A stretch of 64,000 nt of DNA from JADGNF01 sp964582085 (GCA_964582085.1 CAZOPV010000009.1:62001-126000); one strand, 5' to 3'. Shown: positions 42,257 to 51,797, counted from the first letter of the stretch. Made by a program: numbers and translations. The notes: generated by a model from the sequence alone, not told the origin.

Positions 42257-42304
42257 TAGGTTTCGTTTATTGCTAACGGATAATTTCGCAGCTTATTTAA
42301 GGTT

Positions 42305-43387
42305 TCAGTTTTTGCCTTCAGAGAAGGCCGATTCTAGCAAGCCCACCAGTACTTGCCTGAGAAAGGGCGGCAAATTCACATCGCAATCCTTAGGTAGGTT
42401 ACTGGAGTTAGGTGCTTTTGAAAGTAAATCAGCAAAATGTTTACCTAAAAAGCTCAAATCTCCAAATTGCTCCGGAACCAAACCTTGTTCAAAATCTTCG
42501 TTAATTTTCACAGCTGCAAAAATTAACGAGGCAAAAAGTGGCTCTTCAGTCAACTTTTTGGTTAGAAAATCACTTAACGTTTTCGAATCAGTGTTGAGGC
42601 TTTTAACTTTGGAAAGTTCGAATGCTAATCGCTTAACTGACAAATGACGCTCGGCTAAGCGTTGCACAACTGATCTCTGAGGTAAAAATCCGCCAATTCT
42701 TGAGCGGGATACCGCCTCTTTCACAGCTTGCCTTGTGCACGAAGCAACCAATTGCCCAAGTTTTGAAGCCGGACCGCCGTAGATTATTTTCGGTCCATTA
42801 CCGGTTTCAGCCACAACCATTGCGTCAGTTACTGTTCCTGTTGCTTCAGCACCTGAATACCGGCTACGTACATCTAGTTCTCTTAGGGCTGCTGTTTTTG
42901 CTTCAGTTGCTGTAATGAGACAGCTAACTAAGCAAGCTTCATCCGGATGCCCATTAATCACCACTATGATATTAATGGTTCCTGCAATAGGCTGAACTTC
43001 AATTTTCTCGCCTGCTGACTCAGCGTGGGTACATCCAGCCGTAGCTATAACACTTACACTTAGGTCGTCCAAATTTTTGGAAACCAACGAGAAATCAGAA
43101 ATGTTAGCGTAAGTAACCATGCCTACAAAATTGCCTTTAAGTCCTAATTTCTTGAATGATTCCGTAATGAATAGGTGAGGATTGTCGTGAAGAGGACGAT
43201 CGCCATATTCGTCGGTAACCTGCGTGTTGACTATTATTTTAGTTTTCTTTAAGCCACCGCCGTTATAGATTGCGGAGCTAACTGTGTTTAATTCTTTATC
43301 AGAGATGACTGCAAGTACATTCTCTTTAAGAACTAGTTTAATGCTGTCACCGACAAGATCAAATTGTTTCATCAAGTTATCAGTCAC
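42305..43387 (-). CDS. cbiZ: Adenosylcobinamide amidohydrolase CbiZ
   Basis: The 360-residue protein has the CbiZ core AIYNGGGLKKTKIIVNTQV, then ITATEAKTAALRELDVRSRY and SGAEATGTVTDAMVVAETG. CbiZ removes the aminopropanol arm from adenosylcobinamide to give adenosylcobyric acid, the archaeal route of salvaging corrinoids. The C-terminal 120 residues are an added helical region. The ATG overlaps the last base of the ferredoxin stop, so the two are translated together. Confidence 0.9.
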   Translation of the reverse strand: MTDNLMKQFDLVGDSIKLVLKENVLAVISDKELNTVSSAIYNGGGLKKTKIIVNTQVTDEYGDRPLHDNPHLFITESFKKLGLKGNFVGMVTYANISDFSLVSKNLDDLSVSVIATAGCTHAESAGEKIEVQPIAGTINIIVVINGHPDEACLVSCLITATEAKTAALRELDVRSRYSGAEATGTVTDAMVVAETGNGPKIIYGGPASKLGQLVASCTRQAVKEAVSRSRIGGFLPQRSVVQRLAERHLSVKRLAFELSKVKSLNTDSKTLSDFLTKKLTEEPLFASLIFAAVKINEDFEQGLVPEQFGDLSFLGKHFADLLSKAPNSSNLPKDCDVNLPPFLRQVLVGLLESAFSEGKN

Positions 43388-43608
43388 TATCTCGAGATAA
43401 GTTTATTCTTTGCCACCGCAATAGCTTTTGATGGACACAAATCTATACAGACACCACAAAGGCTACATGAAGATGCATCTGCAACCATAGGTTTCCCATT
43501 CACGCCTACTTCCAAAATCCCCTGAGGACAAATACCCATGCAAACTAAACCAGAACATGGAGTACATTTAGAATAATCAATTTCTATAGGAGCCTTCTGC
43601 GTGTCCAT
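43387..43608 (-). CDS. 2x[4Fe-4S] ferredoxin upstream of CbiZ
   Basis: The 73-residue protein has two cluster motifs. The second, CSLCGVCIDLCP, is canonical. The first, CTPCSGLVCMGICP, has two extra residues between the second and third cysteines. It probably carries electrons and is coupled to cbiZ by overlap. A link to corrinoid chemistry is inferred only from that linkage. ATG start at 43606-43608. Confidence 0.88.
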   Translation of the reverse strand: MDTQKAPIEIDYSKCTPCSGLVCMGICPQGILEVGVNGKPMVADASSCSLCGVCIDLCPSKAIAVAKNKLISR

Positions 43609-43667
43609 AGCGAGTCAACAATTAAATAAGACCCACGAATATATCTGTTGCGCGCGAGGCAAAAATC

Positions 43668-44552
43668 ATGAAAATCGGTGTGGTTACATATGCCCCAGAA
43701 AAAGTTGAAGGCTACGAAATGAACGTTTATTACTCAAAATGGGTCGACGGGCAAGTTTTCCCGGCTGCAAAAGACATGCAAAATGACGTTACATGCTTTT
43801 GTGACGCTAAAGCCATCCGTGAAGACCCCAGTTTAGTTGCAACTTCAAAAAATGGACCAGCACTACGCAAAAATCGGAAAGCCAATTTAGCATTTGATTA
43901 CGTGTGCCCTACCGACCCCGACTATCGAGCTAAAGTGCTGGGGTACATCGAAGACATAAGTAGAGAAAAAATTCAGGGCGTCACCCTTAACCTCTATCAT
44001 TTTCCAGATCAGGAATTTTGTACGTGTCCTCGCTGCGTAGAACTCTGGAGAAGCAGCGGTTTAAACTGGACAGACTGGCGAGCGCAATTTGTAACAAGTT
44101 TCATCAAAGAAGCCAAAGCACGTGTTAGAGGCATATTTGCGGTGGAGATGTTTCCTGATCCATTGATGGCAAAAGAGCGCTTTGGAATAGACTTTGAAGC
44201 TATAGCTGAACTGGTGGATTATTTCCATGTGCCTCTTTCAGCTCGAGATTACACAACCAATTATTGGGTGGATTTGTTGACACGAGACTTCTTGAAAATT
44301 TTAAAGAAGCCTGTGGTTGTGGAGTTAAGTGGAGAAATGCTAAATGACGAAAAAGCTGAAGCCTTGCTCAAGACTGTGGCTTATTTGAGTCGGCATAATT
44401 TATTTGGAGTATTGCTTCTAGTTCATGATTCTGAGAATGCGCGGCAGATTGTGCGTTACGCTATCAAAAACTCTGAATACCGAGATTGGCTCTGCAAAAA
44501 TGAGTTTAAACAGATGATGAGAATAGTGGATAATTGGGCTAAGCTCTATTGA
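43668..44552 (+). CDS. TIM-barrel-like protein with FCTCPRC motif (copy 2)
   Basis: The 294-residue protein is the paralogue of the 41345-42256 gene: EKVEGYEMNVYY, FCTCPRCVELWRSSGLNWTD (about 122-141), then PDPLMAKERFG and a final NWAKLY. It is transcribed divergently from the ferredoxin-cbiZ pair, with about 60 bases between. Its end overlaps the nitrilase 3' end by 14 bases. Unknown function; an enzyme acting on a sugar or corrinoid-related compound is a guess. Confidence 0.55.
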   Translation: MKIGVVTYAPEKVEGYEMNVYYSKWVDGQVFPAAKDMQNDVTCFCDAKAIREDPSLVATSKNGPALRKNRKANLAFDYVCPTDPDYRAKVLGYIEDISREKIQGVTLNLYHFPDQEFCTCPRCVELWRSSGLNWTDWRAQFVTSFIKEAKARVRGIFAVEMFPDPLMAKERFGIDFEAIAELVDYFHVPLSARDYTTNYWVDLLTRDFLKILKKPVVVELSGEMLNDEKAEALLKTVAYLSRHNLFGVLLLVHDSENARQIVRYAIKNSEYRDWLCKNEFKQMMRIVDNWAKLY

Positions 44553-45291
44553 GATTCTGCCGGTATTCTCTGAGTTTTTGCATGTCCAGATCCGTGGTTA
44601 TAACTGAGTCTTCCACCGCGTCAGAAACCTCCTGTTCTATACCCCATGGGGTGATAAAGACGCTTCTGCCCCCTCGTGCATTGGAACTTACATTGCCAAC
44701 TTTGACGACGTAGATGCCGTTTTCGGTAGCAAGTTTCTCAGTTAAGGGGTGACCTTTTACATGAGGATGAGTCCCCATCGCTGCAACGGGCAAGAAAACA
44801 AGTTCGGCACCTAAGTCAACAACTTCTTTTATGGTGGGTGGATCAAACATGTCTGCGCAAATAAGCATCCCCACTTTACAGTGTTCTGTGGAAAACACCG
44901 CGGGTTGGTCACCTTTGCTTACCCCTGCTCTAAGTTCAGCAACAATCGGATTGCGTTTACGATAAGAGCCAACCAATGTACCTCCCTTCCACATTGTAGT
45001 AGTGTTGTAGAATTTGCCGTTGTCTTCCTCGAGAACAGTTCCACCTACAAGGTAAACCTCAGGATGCTCTTGGGAAGTTTGTTTGAGAAAGTGGATGGTT
45101 GGCAAGTAGGTTTCTTTGCTTATACTTTGAGCATTGTTGAATTGCTCCATGTTGTTTGGAACTGAAAAGTACTCGGGAAGCACAATAAAAGCGGGTTTTT
45201 GTTTTGCGGCTTCTTGGATACCTCTTTCTGCGGCGGAGAGGTTGCTTTTTAGGTTAGGACGGACTTTCATGTGGACAAGGCTGACTTTCAA
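44539..45291 (-). CDS. Carbon-nitrogen hydrolase (nitrilase superfamily)
   Basis: The 250-residue enzyme has the full catalytic triad: E40 (VLPEYF), K112 (YRKRNPI) and C145 (GMLICADMFDP). It would hydrolyse an amide or nitrile bond; the substrate is unclear. The start is TTG 45289-45291, because the beta-strand VSLVHMKVRPN would be cut by using ATG 45270. Its 3' end overlaps that of the TIM-barrel-like gene convergently. Confidence 0.9.
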   Translation of the reverse strand: MKVSLVHMKVRPNLKSNLSAAERGIQEAAKQKPAFIVLPEYFSVPNNMEQFNNAQSISKETYLPTIHFLKQTSQEHPEVYLVGGTVLEEDNGKFYNTTTMWKGGTLVGSYRKRNPIVAELRAGVSKGDQPAVFSTEHCKVGMLICADMFDPPTIKEVVDLGAELVFLPVAAMGTHPHVKGHPLTEKLATENGIYVVKVGNVSSNARGGRSVFITPWGIEQEVSDAVEDSVITTDLDMQKLREYRQNLNRA

Positions 45292-45505
45292 AGGCTACAC
45301 CTTGAATGTGTTGTCTTGTTAAGAACGCGCTTTATTAACCTTTTAAAGGTAACTGAACACCGCCGATGCCAAAATTTAAAAGCAAGTGTTCACTGTTCTT
45401 GTCACTTTTAACACACGTGTTTACATTTTTTTGTCTTTTATATTCATATGGATAAATTTAAATATGCGGGACATACCAAATTCTGGTATAACGGGGAAAA
45501 ATAAT

Positions 45506-46486
45506 ATGACTCTTGAGCCAAAAGAATACGTTCATCTTCTGCCCGAAGTTAAAACACTTATAAACAAAGTTGTCCAGAAAAACATGGCAGACGGCTTTCT
45601 GTTTTCTGCAGGAACAGACACTCAAATAATCGCCTATGAAGCTGTAAAATACAAACCTGACATCCCATGCTTGACAATGGCTTTCAAACACGGTACGCCA
45701 AAAGATACTGAGTGGGTAAAGAAGATGGTAGAACTTTTGCATTTAAACCATGAAACCCACGTGTTTGACCGAGATGACGTCATAGCAAATGCGCCTAAAG
45801 TTGTGGAGGCCCTCAAGAAATTTGATCCAATGGAAATACGTAACAGTATGCCTGTCTACATTGGTTTAACATTACTGAAGAGAAAAGGCATAAAATCAGT
45901 GTTCACAGGGGATGGCTTAGATGAACTTTTTGGTTATCCATGGCAGTTCCACCTTTCTGAAGAAGAATTCGCAAAAAAACAGCAAGAGATGTGGGCAGAA
46001 ATGGGGTTCTCTTCTATGCCAATGGCAGAATCTATGGGGATGAGTATCAAAGCGCCTTATCTGGATTCCATATTCATGGAGTGGGCAAAGAAATTGCCAA
46101 TTAAGTTAAAAATCAATTTCACCGATGGAACGAAGTATGGCAAATGGATTTTACGCAAAGCCTACGAAGACGTTATACCTAGAGATATTATCTGGCGACC
46201 AAAAGCTCCGCTCGAAGCAGGCACGGGAACTGAGGTTCTCAGAACATTCTTTAATGATGTGTTTACGGACGAAGAATTTAGAGATAAGAGAAAAGAAATT
46301 CTTGAAGAAGACGAAGTGAAAATTCAAGATAAAGAGCAACTGCTTTACTACGAGCATTTTAGAAAGAAATTTGGTAAACCCAAAGATGTCTACCCAGACA
46401 ACGGCGGTATCCAGTGCCCCTACTGTAAGAGCTATGTAAAAACAAAAATTCAGTTCTGTAAAATTTGCGGGGCCTACCCCATCTAA
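45506..46486 (+). CDS. Asparagine synthase-like ATP-dependent ligase with zinc ribbon
   Basis: From ATG 45506 the protein has about 326 residues and is only the synthetase half of AsnB; no glutaminase domain precedes it. PP-loop FLFSAGTDTQI, FTGDGLDELFGYPWQF and APYLDSIFMEWA are seen, then a C-terminal zinc ribbon CPYCK...CKICG. The PP-loop reads SAGTDT where SGGxDS is common. It may take ammonia or an amine donor directly. An upstream frame from 45386 is 5' leader with a TATA-like TTTAAATAT at 45456-45464. Confidence 0.78.
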   Translation: MTLEPKEYVHLLPEVKTLINKVVQKNMADGFLFSAGTDTQIIAYEAVKYKPDIPCLTMAFKHGTPKDTEWVKKMVELLHLNHETHVFDRDDVIANAPKVVEALKKFDPMEIRNSMPVYIGLTLLKRKGIKSVFTGDGLDELFGYPWQFHLSEEEFAKKQQEMWAEMGFSSMPMAESMGMSIKAPYLDSIFMEWAKKLPIKLKINFTDGTKYGKWILRKAYEDVIPRDIIWRPKAPLEAGTGTEVLRTFFNDVFTDEEFRDKRKEILEEDEVKIQDKEQLLYYEHFRKKFGKPKDVYPDNGGIQCPYCKSYVKTKIQFCKICGAYPI

Positions 46487-46587
46487 TTTTTTCTGTTTTC
46501 TTTTGTTTTTGAGATTTAAAAATTGGAATTTTTGGGAAAAAACTTAATTCTGTAAGGACATGTCATTTGAAAGAAGAGAGGACAAGC

Positions 46588-47640
46588 ATGTCTAAACTGG
46601 CAAACTTGAAATTAGCTATGGGGGTATCCGTTTTTGTAGCAGGGTTTATTTTTGCTCTGTTTTTATTTGCTCTGCTCTTCCTTCTACAATTGGATACACT
46701 GTCAGGTTTGATTGTCGGTTTAGCTGGCACTGGTCTTTTCATACTTTTCCAGTATCTAATAGGCCCATTTATAGTGAGCGCTGTTAGCCGCCTGCGCTAC
46801 CTCAAACCAGGAGAGAACCCGTGGTTGGAGGCAACAGTCAAAGAACTGGCGGACAAAAGCGGCATACCAATGCCCCGTTTGGCTACGGTTCCGAGCAATG
46901 CACCTAACGCATTTGTCTTCGGCAGAACCAGCAGCAGTGCTACATTAGCCGTGCATGAAGGACTTTTAAAAAATTTAAACAAAGACGAAATAAAGGCAGT
47001 AATTGGGCATGAATTGGGACATATAAAACATAAAGATTACATCGTAATGACGGTCTTGTCGGCATTGCCTTTAATAGCATATATAATAGCCCAAACAATG
47101 TTTCGGGCAGCCATGTTCAGTTCCTACTCAAGCAGAAGACAAAAAAACGAAGGCAATGGAGGAGTTATATTCTTAGCCATCGGTGCACTGTCATTTATCG
47201 TATATATTATTACTTTTTTGAGCGTCAGAAGACTTAGCCGACTCAGAGAACATTATGCAGATGCATTTTCTGCATATCTTACAGGGACACCAAGAAGTTT
47301 GTCAAGCGCACTCGCAAAAATAACATATGGTTTATCGATCCTGCCTAAGGCTCCTTCGGAGGTTCGAGCATTTTATATTGAAGATCCAAGCACTGCCAAA
47401 CAAGAGATACAGCAGATTATGGAAATGAAAAATGAATATGACTTGGATCGAGATGGAGTTTTAGATGAACGAGAACTGGAATATGCCATGGAACAGGAAG
47501 CCAAATCCACATGGAACCAACTTAACAGCCTTTTTGCCACACACCCACCCACTTTTAAAAGGATCCTTTTGCTACGAGAAATAGAAAATGAAATGAGGAC
47601 AGGGCAATACACAAGCAACAGAATTTATTCGCATGTCTAA
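46588..47640 (+). CDS. htpX: HtpX-type M48 membrane metalloprotease with EF-hand loop
   Basis: About 350 residues from ATG 46588: two N-terminal helices, zinc motif HELGH (141-145), third ligand E221 in REHYADAFSA, two further helices and the ATHPPTFKRI tail. Between ligand and tail is a canonical 12-residue EF-hand loop, D285-L-D-R-D-G-V-L-D-E-R-E296. It degrades misfolded membrane proteins in bacteria. The calcium loop suggests Ca2+ control. An in-frame TTG at 46567 lies within the leader; AGAGAGGAC sits well before ATG 46588. Confidence 0.9.
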   Translation: MSKLANLKLAMGVSVFVAGFIFALFLFALLFLLQLDTLSGLIVGLAGTGLFILFQYLIGPFIVSAVSRLRYLKPGENPWLEATVKELADKSGIPMPRLATVPSNAPNAFVFGRTSSSATLAVHEGLLKNLNKDEIKAVIGHELGHIKHKDYIVMTVLSALPLIAYIIAQTMFRAAMFSSYSSRRQKNEGNGGVIFLAIGALSFIVYIITFLSVRRLSRLREHYADAFSAYLTGTPRSLSSALAKITYGLSILPKAPSEVRAFYIEDPSTAKQEIQQIMEMKNEYDLDRDGVLDERELEYAMEQEAKSTWNQLNSLFATHPPTFKRILLLREIENEMRTGQYTSNRIYSHV

Positions 47641-48022
47641 CAATTGCCATCTTTTTCCCAACTTTGCCAAAGGTCACCCTAAAAAAGACATAAAGTCATT
47701 ATAAAGCAAATTCAGAATTCATCGCAAAACGATTAAACTTTTTTTATTACTTCGCCAGCTTGATCTAAGGTAGAGGCTCACGTAGAGTTTTAGTGAGGAG
47801 ATCGTCAAAGTGGTCAATTTAATGTATTTTAACGACGGTTCTTTAATCTTATGCTTTGAACGTTGTGGAGGCTTTTCTTTTTATAATCTAAATCTGCCTA
47901 CCACTCTTTTCTTGTTTTGTGTTTTTTAGAGGGAGAAAATGAGCAAAGAGGCTGTAAGCTAAGCGAAGACTAATATTTGTGCATTTGCGATAATTGTCCA
48001 GTAACAGGAACGTGAAAAGTGA
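47641..48022. other. Intergenic region
   Basis: There are 382 bases without a supported gene. A TATA-like TTTTTATAATC sits near 47878-47888. A 39-codon frame starting at about 47809 has no recognisable domain. A non-coding RNA cannot be excluded. Confidence 0.35.
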
Positions 48023-48226
48023 ATGCCTTACTGTCCTGAATGTGGCGGCGAAATGCACTATAATGCAGCAACTAAACAACAAATTTGTAAAAGTTGCGGC
48101 TTATCGGTTACACAGCAGGAGCTCATGGAGTTAAGAGAGAAAAATCGTCCTCCAGAGGAAACTGCTGAGGAAATTCGTGAAAACCGCCGAAAAGAATACC
48201 TAAAATGGTATCTCAGCAAAAAGTAG
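48023..48226 (+). CDS. Zinc-ribbon protein of 67 residues
   Basis: The N-terminal zinc ribbon is YCPECGGEMHYNAATKQQIC, then KSCGLS, i.e. CxxC...CxxC. A highly charged helix (REKNRPPEETAEEIRENRRK) ending in KWYLSKK follows. Resembles TFIIB/RpoM-type ribbons in shape, but no partner can be named. It is preceded by GTGAAAAGTG, and the ATG at 48023 is in good context. Confidence 0.75.
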   Translation: MPYCPECGGEMHYNAATKQQICKSCGLSVTQQELMELREKNRPPEETAEEIRENRRKEYLKWYLSKK

Positions 48227-48347
48227 TAGTCACTTGAAACTAAGGTGACAAAAGTTTTGGCAGCCTTAACTCTGAACGAGAAAAATTTTGGGAACCTTAA
48301 TTAGAAAAATTCGTTAACTTAAGTTATTCTTAGTGAAAGGCGAAACT

Positions 48348-49172
48348 ATGACAGCGAGTCTAGAGATAGTTTGCATAGGCAACGAATTGCTCATCGGTAA
48401 GGTTGTAAACACAAACGCTAGTTGGCTAGGCAAAAAAGTTACTGACTTGGGTCTCAGAGTAAAAAGAGTAACAATATGCGCCGACGACCTCCAAGAAATT
48501 GCATCGGTTATACACGAAGTTCTCAGTCGAAAACCAGACTTTGTCATAACCACAGGAGGATTAGGACCAACGTTTGATGACAAAACGCTTCAAGGAATCG
48601 CAATAGCATTACAGAAAAACTGGGTAGTTAACGCAGAAGCTTTCAAAATGGTGCAAGACAAGTACCTGGAGTATTCGAAAACGCGTAACATCGACACTGC
48701 TGATATGACAGTACCACGTGTTAAAATGGCAACTTTTCCGGAAGGAACTAAACCTCTTTTTAATCCTGTGGGTACTGCACCAGGTATGCAGGCTAACATT
48801 GAAAAAACAGTTTTGTTTGCTCTACCAGGGGTGCCTAAAGAGATGGAAGCGATCTTTGAGCTCTCAGTTGCCCCTCTACTTCAGAAATCATCAGAAAACT
48901 GTTTTCACCAAAAAAGCATCTATGCTGATAACATCATGGAGTCTGCGTTGGCGCCGCTTATCGACAAAGTAATGCAAGATAATGCAGGTATTTACATAAA
49001 GTCGCACCCAAAAGGTATGGAAAACAAACCACATATGGAACTACATTTTTCGATTTTAGAAAAAAATCCACTCAAAGCCGAAGCACTTCTAAGAGGAGCT
49101 GTAGCACAAATGATTCAGCTTATTCAAAAGAATGGAGGAAAGATTTACCCTCAAGAAACATCAAAAAATTGA
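48348..49172 (+). CDS. CinA/MoaB-like molybdopterin-binding domain protein
   Basis: About 274 residues with a MoCF fold: CIGNELLIGKVVNTNASWLG, then FVITTGGLGPTFDDKT and PGMQANIE...LFALPGVPKEMEAIF. This is the N-terminal CinA-type domain (COG1058) without the C-terminal NMN-deamidase part. It is annotated widely as nicotinamide-nucleotide or ADP-ribose pyrophosphatase-like. ATG 48348 is preferred over the in-frame GTG at 48333, because the extra MKGE is not part of the fold. Confidence 0.85.
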   Translation: MTASLEIVCIGNELLIGKVVNTNASWLGKKVTDLGLRVKRVTICADDLQEIASVIHEVLSRKPDFVITTGGLGPTFDDKTLQGIAIALQKNWVVNAEAFKMVQDKYLEYSKTRNIDTADMTVPRVKMATFPEGTKPLFNPVGTAPGMQANIEKTVLFALPGVPKEMEAIFELSVAPLLQKSSENCFHQKSIYADNIMESALAPLIDKVMQDNAGIYIKSHPKGMENKPHMELHFSILEKNPLKAEALLRGAVAQMIQLIQKNGGKIYPQETSKN

Positions 49173-49239
49173 TGATGCTTAATATGACACACATTATCAA
49201 TAAAATTAGCGCCTGAAAGAATTCAAGGTTTGAACAGCA

Positions 49240-50394
49240 GTGAAGCATAAGTTAATGGCGCCAACAACAATTGTAACATTTTTACTAATTTGTATAGCTA
49301 CACAGTCAATAGCAACCACGGATTTCACAATTTCTTATCAACTAATCAACGAAGCAGACAGTAGTCATTCACATATTTTAAACGTGGTTATTCCACAAGC
49401 CCTCATCGACCACTACAGAAGTTTAACCCATAAGTCGACAACCATTCTAGATTTTCCCAAGTTTGTTACGCCATACGCGCTAAAACCTATAGCTAACTGT
49501 TTAAGAGAAGTTTATCCTGATGACGAAGATTTCGCTAACAGTGTCCTAATGATAGTTCACCAAATTCCATATGAAGAAACAGTGGAAGCATATTATCCGG
49601 CTGAAACCATTCTTCGCAACAGTGGTGATTGTGACCTCACTTCGGTAATGGCGGCGTCCATTCTAAAAGCAGGAGGTTTAGACGCGGTGCTTTTGTTTTA
49701 TGAAAGCGAAGAACATATGAACGTCGGTGTACACCTCACGCAGCCTCCCAGAAACGCCCGAACACCCGTTTTCTTCTTAATAAACAACGACGTCAAATAC
49801 TACATAGCCGAAACCACCAGCTCTAACTGGAAGAACAGTTGGAGAGTCGGAGAATGCCCTGATGATCTAAAAAACACAACGGTTCAAATTATAACCCTTG
49901 AAGGCGCTGAACAAATAACTCCAGGGCAAGTTTTCGCGAGTTTCACTAACCTTGACCCAACAAAAATAGAATTTGAGGTGTCACCAATGGTAACTTTTGA
50001 AGGAGCAACTGTTACAGTAAAAGGAAAGGTAACGCCTGCGGTTAAGAATGAAAATATAACTATTTACTGGAATCAGAACGGCAAGACATGGCAAATACTA
50101 TCCATCGTTGTAACAACAGCGGACGGCCAGTTTGAATACACGTGGAAGCCAAACTTCGGATTCTTGGATACTATTGAAATTCTGGTTAGCTGGATGGGCA
50201 ACCAGCAATACGCTGGAACCTTAAGCCAAATCAAAGTTGCAATGATTCTTTCTCCAATTGCTGTTACAGGCATTACAGCAGTTACTGCAATTGTTATTGT
50301 GGGTTTAATATATTGGAAGAGAAGAAAGAGAATAACTCCATCAATGCCTCCGATAAGTCCTGATATTTTAGAACCACACACGCCGTCACATTGA
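49240..50394 (+). CDS. Secreted transglutaminase-like protein, membrane-anchored
   Basis: The 384-residue protein has a signal peptide (about 8-26), a transglutaminase-like domain with nucleophile C131 in RNSGDCDLTS, then EEHMNVGVHL (candidate His 159 or 165) and VKYYIAETT. An Ig-like domain (SPMVTFEGATVTVKGKVTPA) and a C-terminal membrane helix with a KRRKR tail follow. It probably acts on cell-surface proteins as a peptidase or cross-linker. GTG start at 49240; ATG six codons on is an alternative. Confidence 0.72.
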   Translation: MKHKLMAPTTIVTFLLICIATQSIATTDFTISYQLINEADSSHSHILNVVIPQALIDHYRSLTHKSTTILDFPKFVTPYALKPIANCLREVYPDDEDFANSVLMIVHQIPYEETVEAYYPAETILRNSGDCDLTSVMAASILKAGGLDAVLLFYESEEHMNVGVHLTQPPRNARTPVFFLINNDVKYYIAETTSSNWKNSWRVGECPDDLKNTTVQIITLEGAEQITPGQVFASFTNLDPTKIEFEVSPMVTFEGATVTVKGKVTPAVKNENITIYWNQNGKTWQILSIVVTTADGQFEYTWKPNFGFLDTIEILVSWMGNQQYAGTLSQIKVAMILSPIAVTGITAVTAIVIVGLIYWKRRKRITPSMPPISPDILEPHTPSH

Positions 50395-50411
50395 AATTAA
50401 CACGTCTAATT

Positions 50412-51797
50412 TTAGGATAGTTTAATATGCATAGCCCGCAATGCATACGCCGCAGAAGTTTTCACAGCAGATCTACCGTAGGTTCCACCTCTGCGAATCA
50501 TTTTTAGAATATAACTGGGGCGCAAATAGAACTGCTGGTAGGCTTTGTAGCGAATCTGAGCAAGTTTCTCCATACTAAGCCATGGTGTCTCAAAAGTTGG
50601 ACCGGCAGTATCATATTTGTCAAAGTCAGTAACTCTAAGCCAACCATTTTTAATCACTTGGTCGTACATCGGCGTTCCAGGATAAGGCGTCGCCACATAA
50701 AACCCTACATCATCAGGATTCAACTCCTTAACAAAGCGAATCGTCTCCCAAGCTGTCTGCTCAGTTTCTCCAGGAAAACCCAACACAACATTGGCGATCG
50801 TCATTAATCCTACGTCATGCGCGGTTTTGTATGCCAAACGGGTTTGGTTCAGTTTGATACGCTTATTCATAGCATCTAAAATTGCCTCAGAACCTGACTC
50901 AACACCTAACCACACCGCAAAGCAACCAGCATCACGCATAACTTTGAGCAACTCACGGTCTACCATGTCCACCCGTGTACCACAATCCCACATCAACTTC
51001 AATTTTCGAGCGCGTAGTTCTTCACAGATTTTAATCACGCGTTCACGGTCAACTGTAAAAGCATCATCATAAAATGTCACCTGATCCACGCCATATTTTT
51101 CGTGAACCAATTGCATTTCGTCAACTACGTTTTTTGGACTCCGCATTCGGTAGGCTCTGCCGAACATACGCACAGTACTACAAAAATCACACCAGTAAAC
51201 GCAACCACGACTGCTGATAAGCGGAAAAAGAATTTTACCCATACGCTTCAAAGAAGACAAAGGCAACAAGTGATGCGCAGGAAACGGTAACTCATCAAGA
51301 TCTTTGATGAAAGGCCTATCTGGAGTGCGAACAATGTTGCCTGCGCTGTCTCTAAGAGTTACACCTAAAACTTTGCTGAGACTACCTTTGGCTTGAAGCG
51401 TTTCTATAAGCTCTATTAAGGTTTGCTCGCCTTCCCTGCGAACCACAAGATCCAAGCTTGGATACTCTTTAAGGGCATTTTCATCCCAGAAAGTTCCATG
51501 CGACCCACCAAGAATTGTTAAAGCTTGTGGCTGAACTTGCTTAGCTATAGTAATCAACCGCATAGCAGACTTGTAAAGCAACGTCGTAGCTGTTACACCG
51601 ATTACATCAGCTGAGATACGACTAATTCGATCACGGAATGTTTCATAAGTCAGTTTTTCAGCCTGACAATCAATAACCGTAACTTCATGACCCTTTTTTT
51701 CGACAACTGCTGCTAAATATGCAATGCCCAAAGGGATGAAAGGTGGATGGGAGTGAACACTTGGCGGGTAAGGCGGATTTACAAGTGTGATTCTCAT
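50412..51797 (-). CDS. B12-binding domain radical SAM protein (copy 1)
   Basis: About 461 residues from ATG 51797: an N-terminal cobalamin-binding fold (ITLVNPPYPP, then VTVIDCQAEKLTYETF and LGGSHGTFW), then a radical SAM domain with SRGCVYWCDFCS (CxxxCxxC). The C-terminal region carries GTPMYDQVIKNGWL and a TYGRSAVKTSAAYALRA tail. It likely modifies lipids or small molecules, as in the B12-radical SAM superfamily. It is closely paralogous to the gene upstream at 51938-53323. A longer frame to 51866 only adds a non-conserved leader. Confidence 0.88.
   Translation of the reverse strand: MRITLVNPPYPPSVHSHPPFIPLGIAYLAAVVEKKGHEVTVIDCQAEKLTYETFRDRISRISADVIGVTATTLLYKSAMRLITIAKQVQPQALTILGGSHGTFWDENALKEYPSLDLVVRREGEQTLIELIETLQAKGSLSKVLGVTLRDSAGNIVRTPDRPFIKDLDELPFPAHHLLPLSSLKRMGKILFPLISSRGCVYWCDFCSTVRMFGRAYRMRSPKNVVDEMQLVHEKYGVDQVTFYDDAFTVDRERVIKICEELRARKLKLMWDCGTRVDMVDRELLKVMRDAGCFAVWLGVESGSEAILDAMNKRIKLNQTRLAYKTAHDVGLMTIANVVLGFPGETEQTAWETIRFVKELNPDDVGFYVATPYPGTPMYDQVIKNGWLRVTDFDKYDTAGPTFETPWLSMEKLAQIRYKAYQQFYLRPSYILKMIRRGGTYGRSAVKTSAAYALRAMHIKLS

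Noticed and set aside
45386..45505. Upstream extension of the asparagine-synthase-like gene
   Set aside because: Contains the TATA-like box and reads as hydrophobic non-conserved sequence; ATG 45506 aligns with the fold.
47809..47928. A 39-codon frame with GTG-type start
   Set aside because: No domain, weak ribosome binding site and AT-rich random look.
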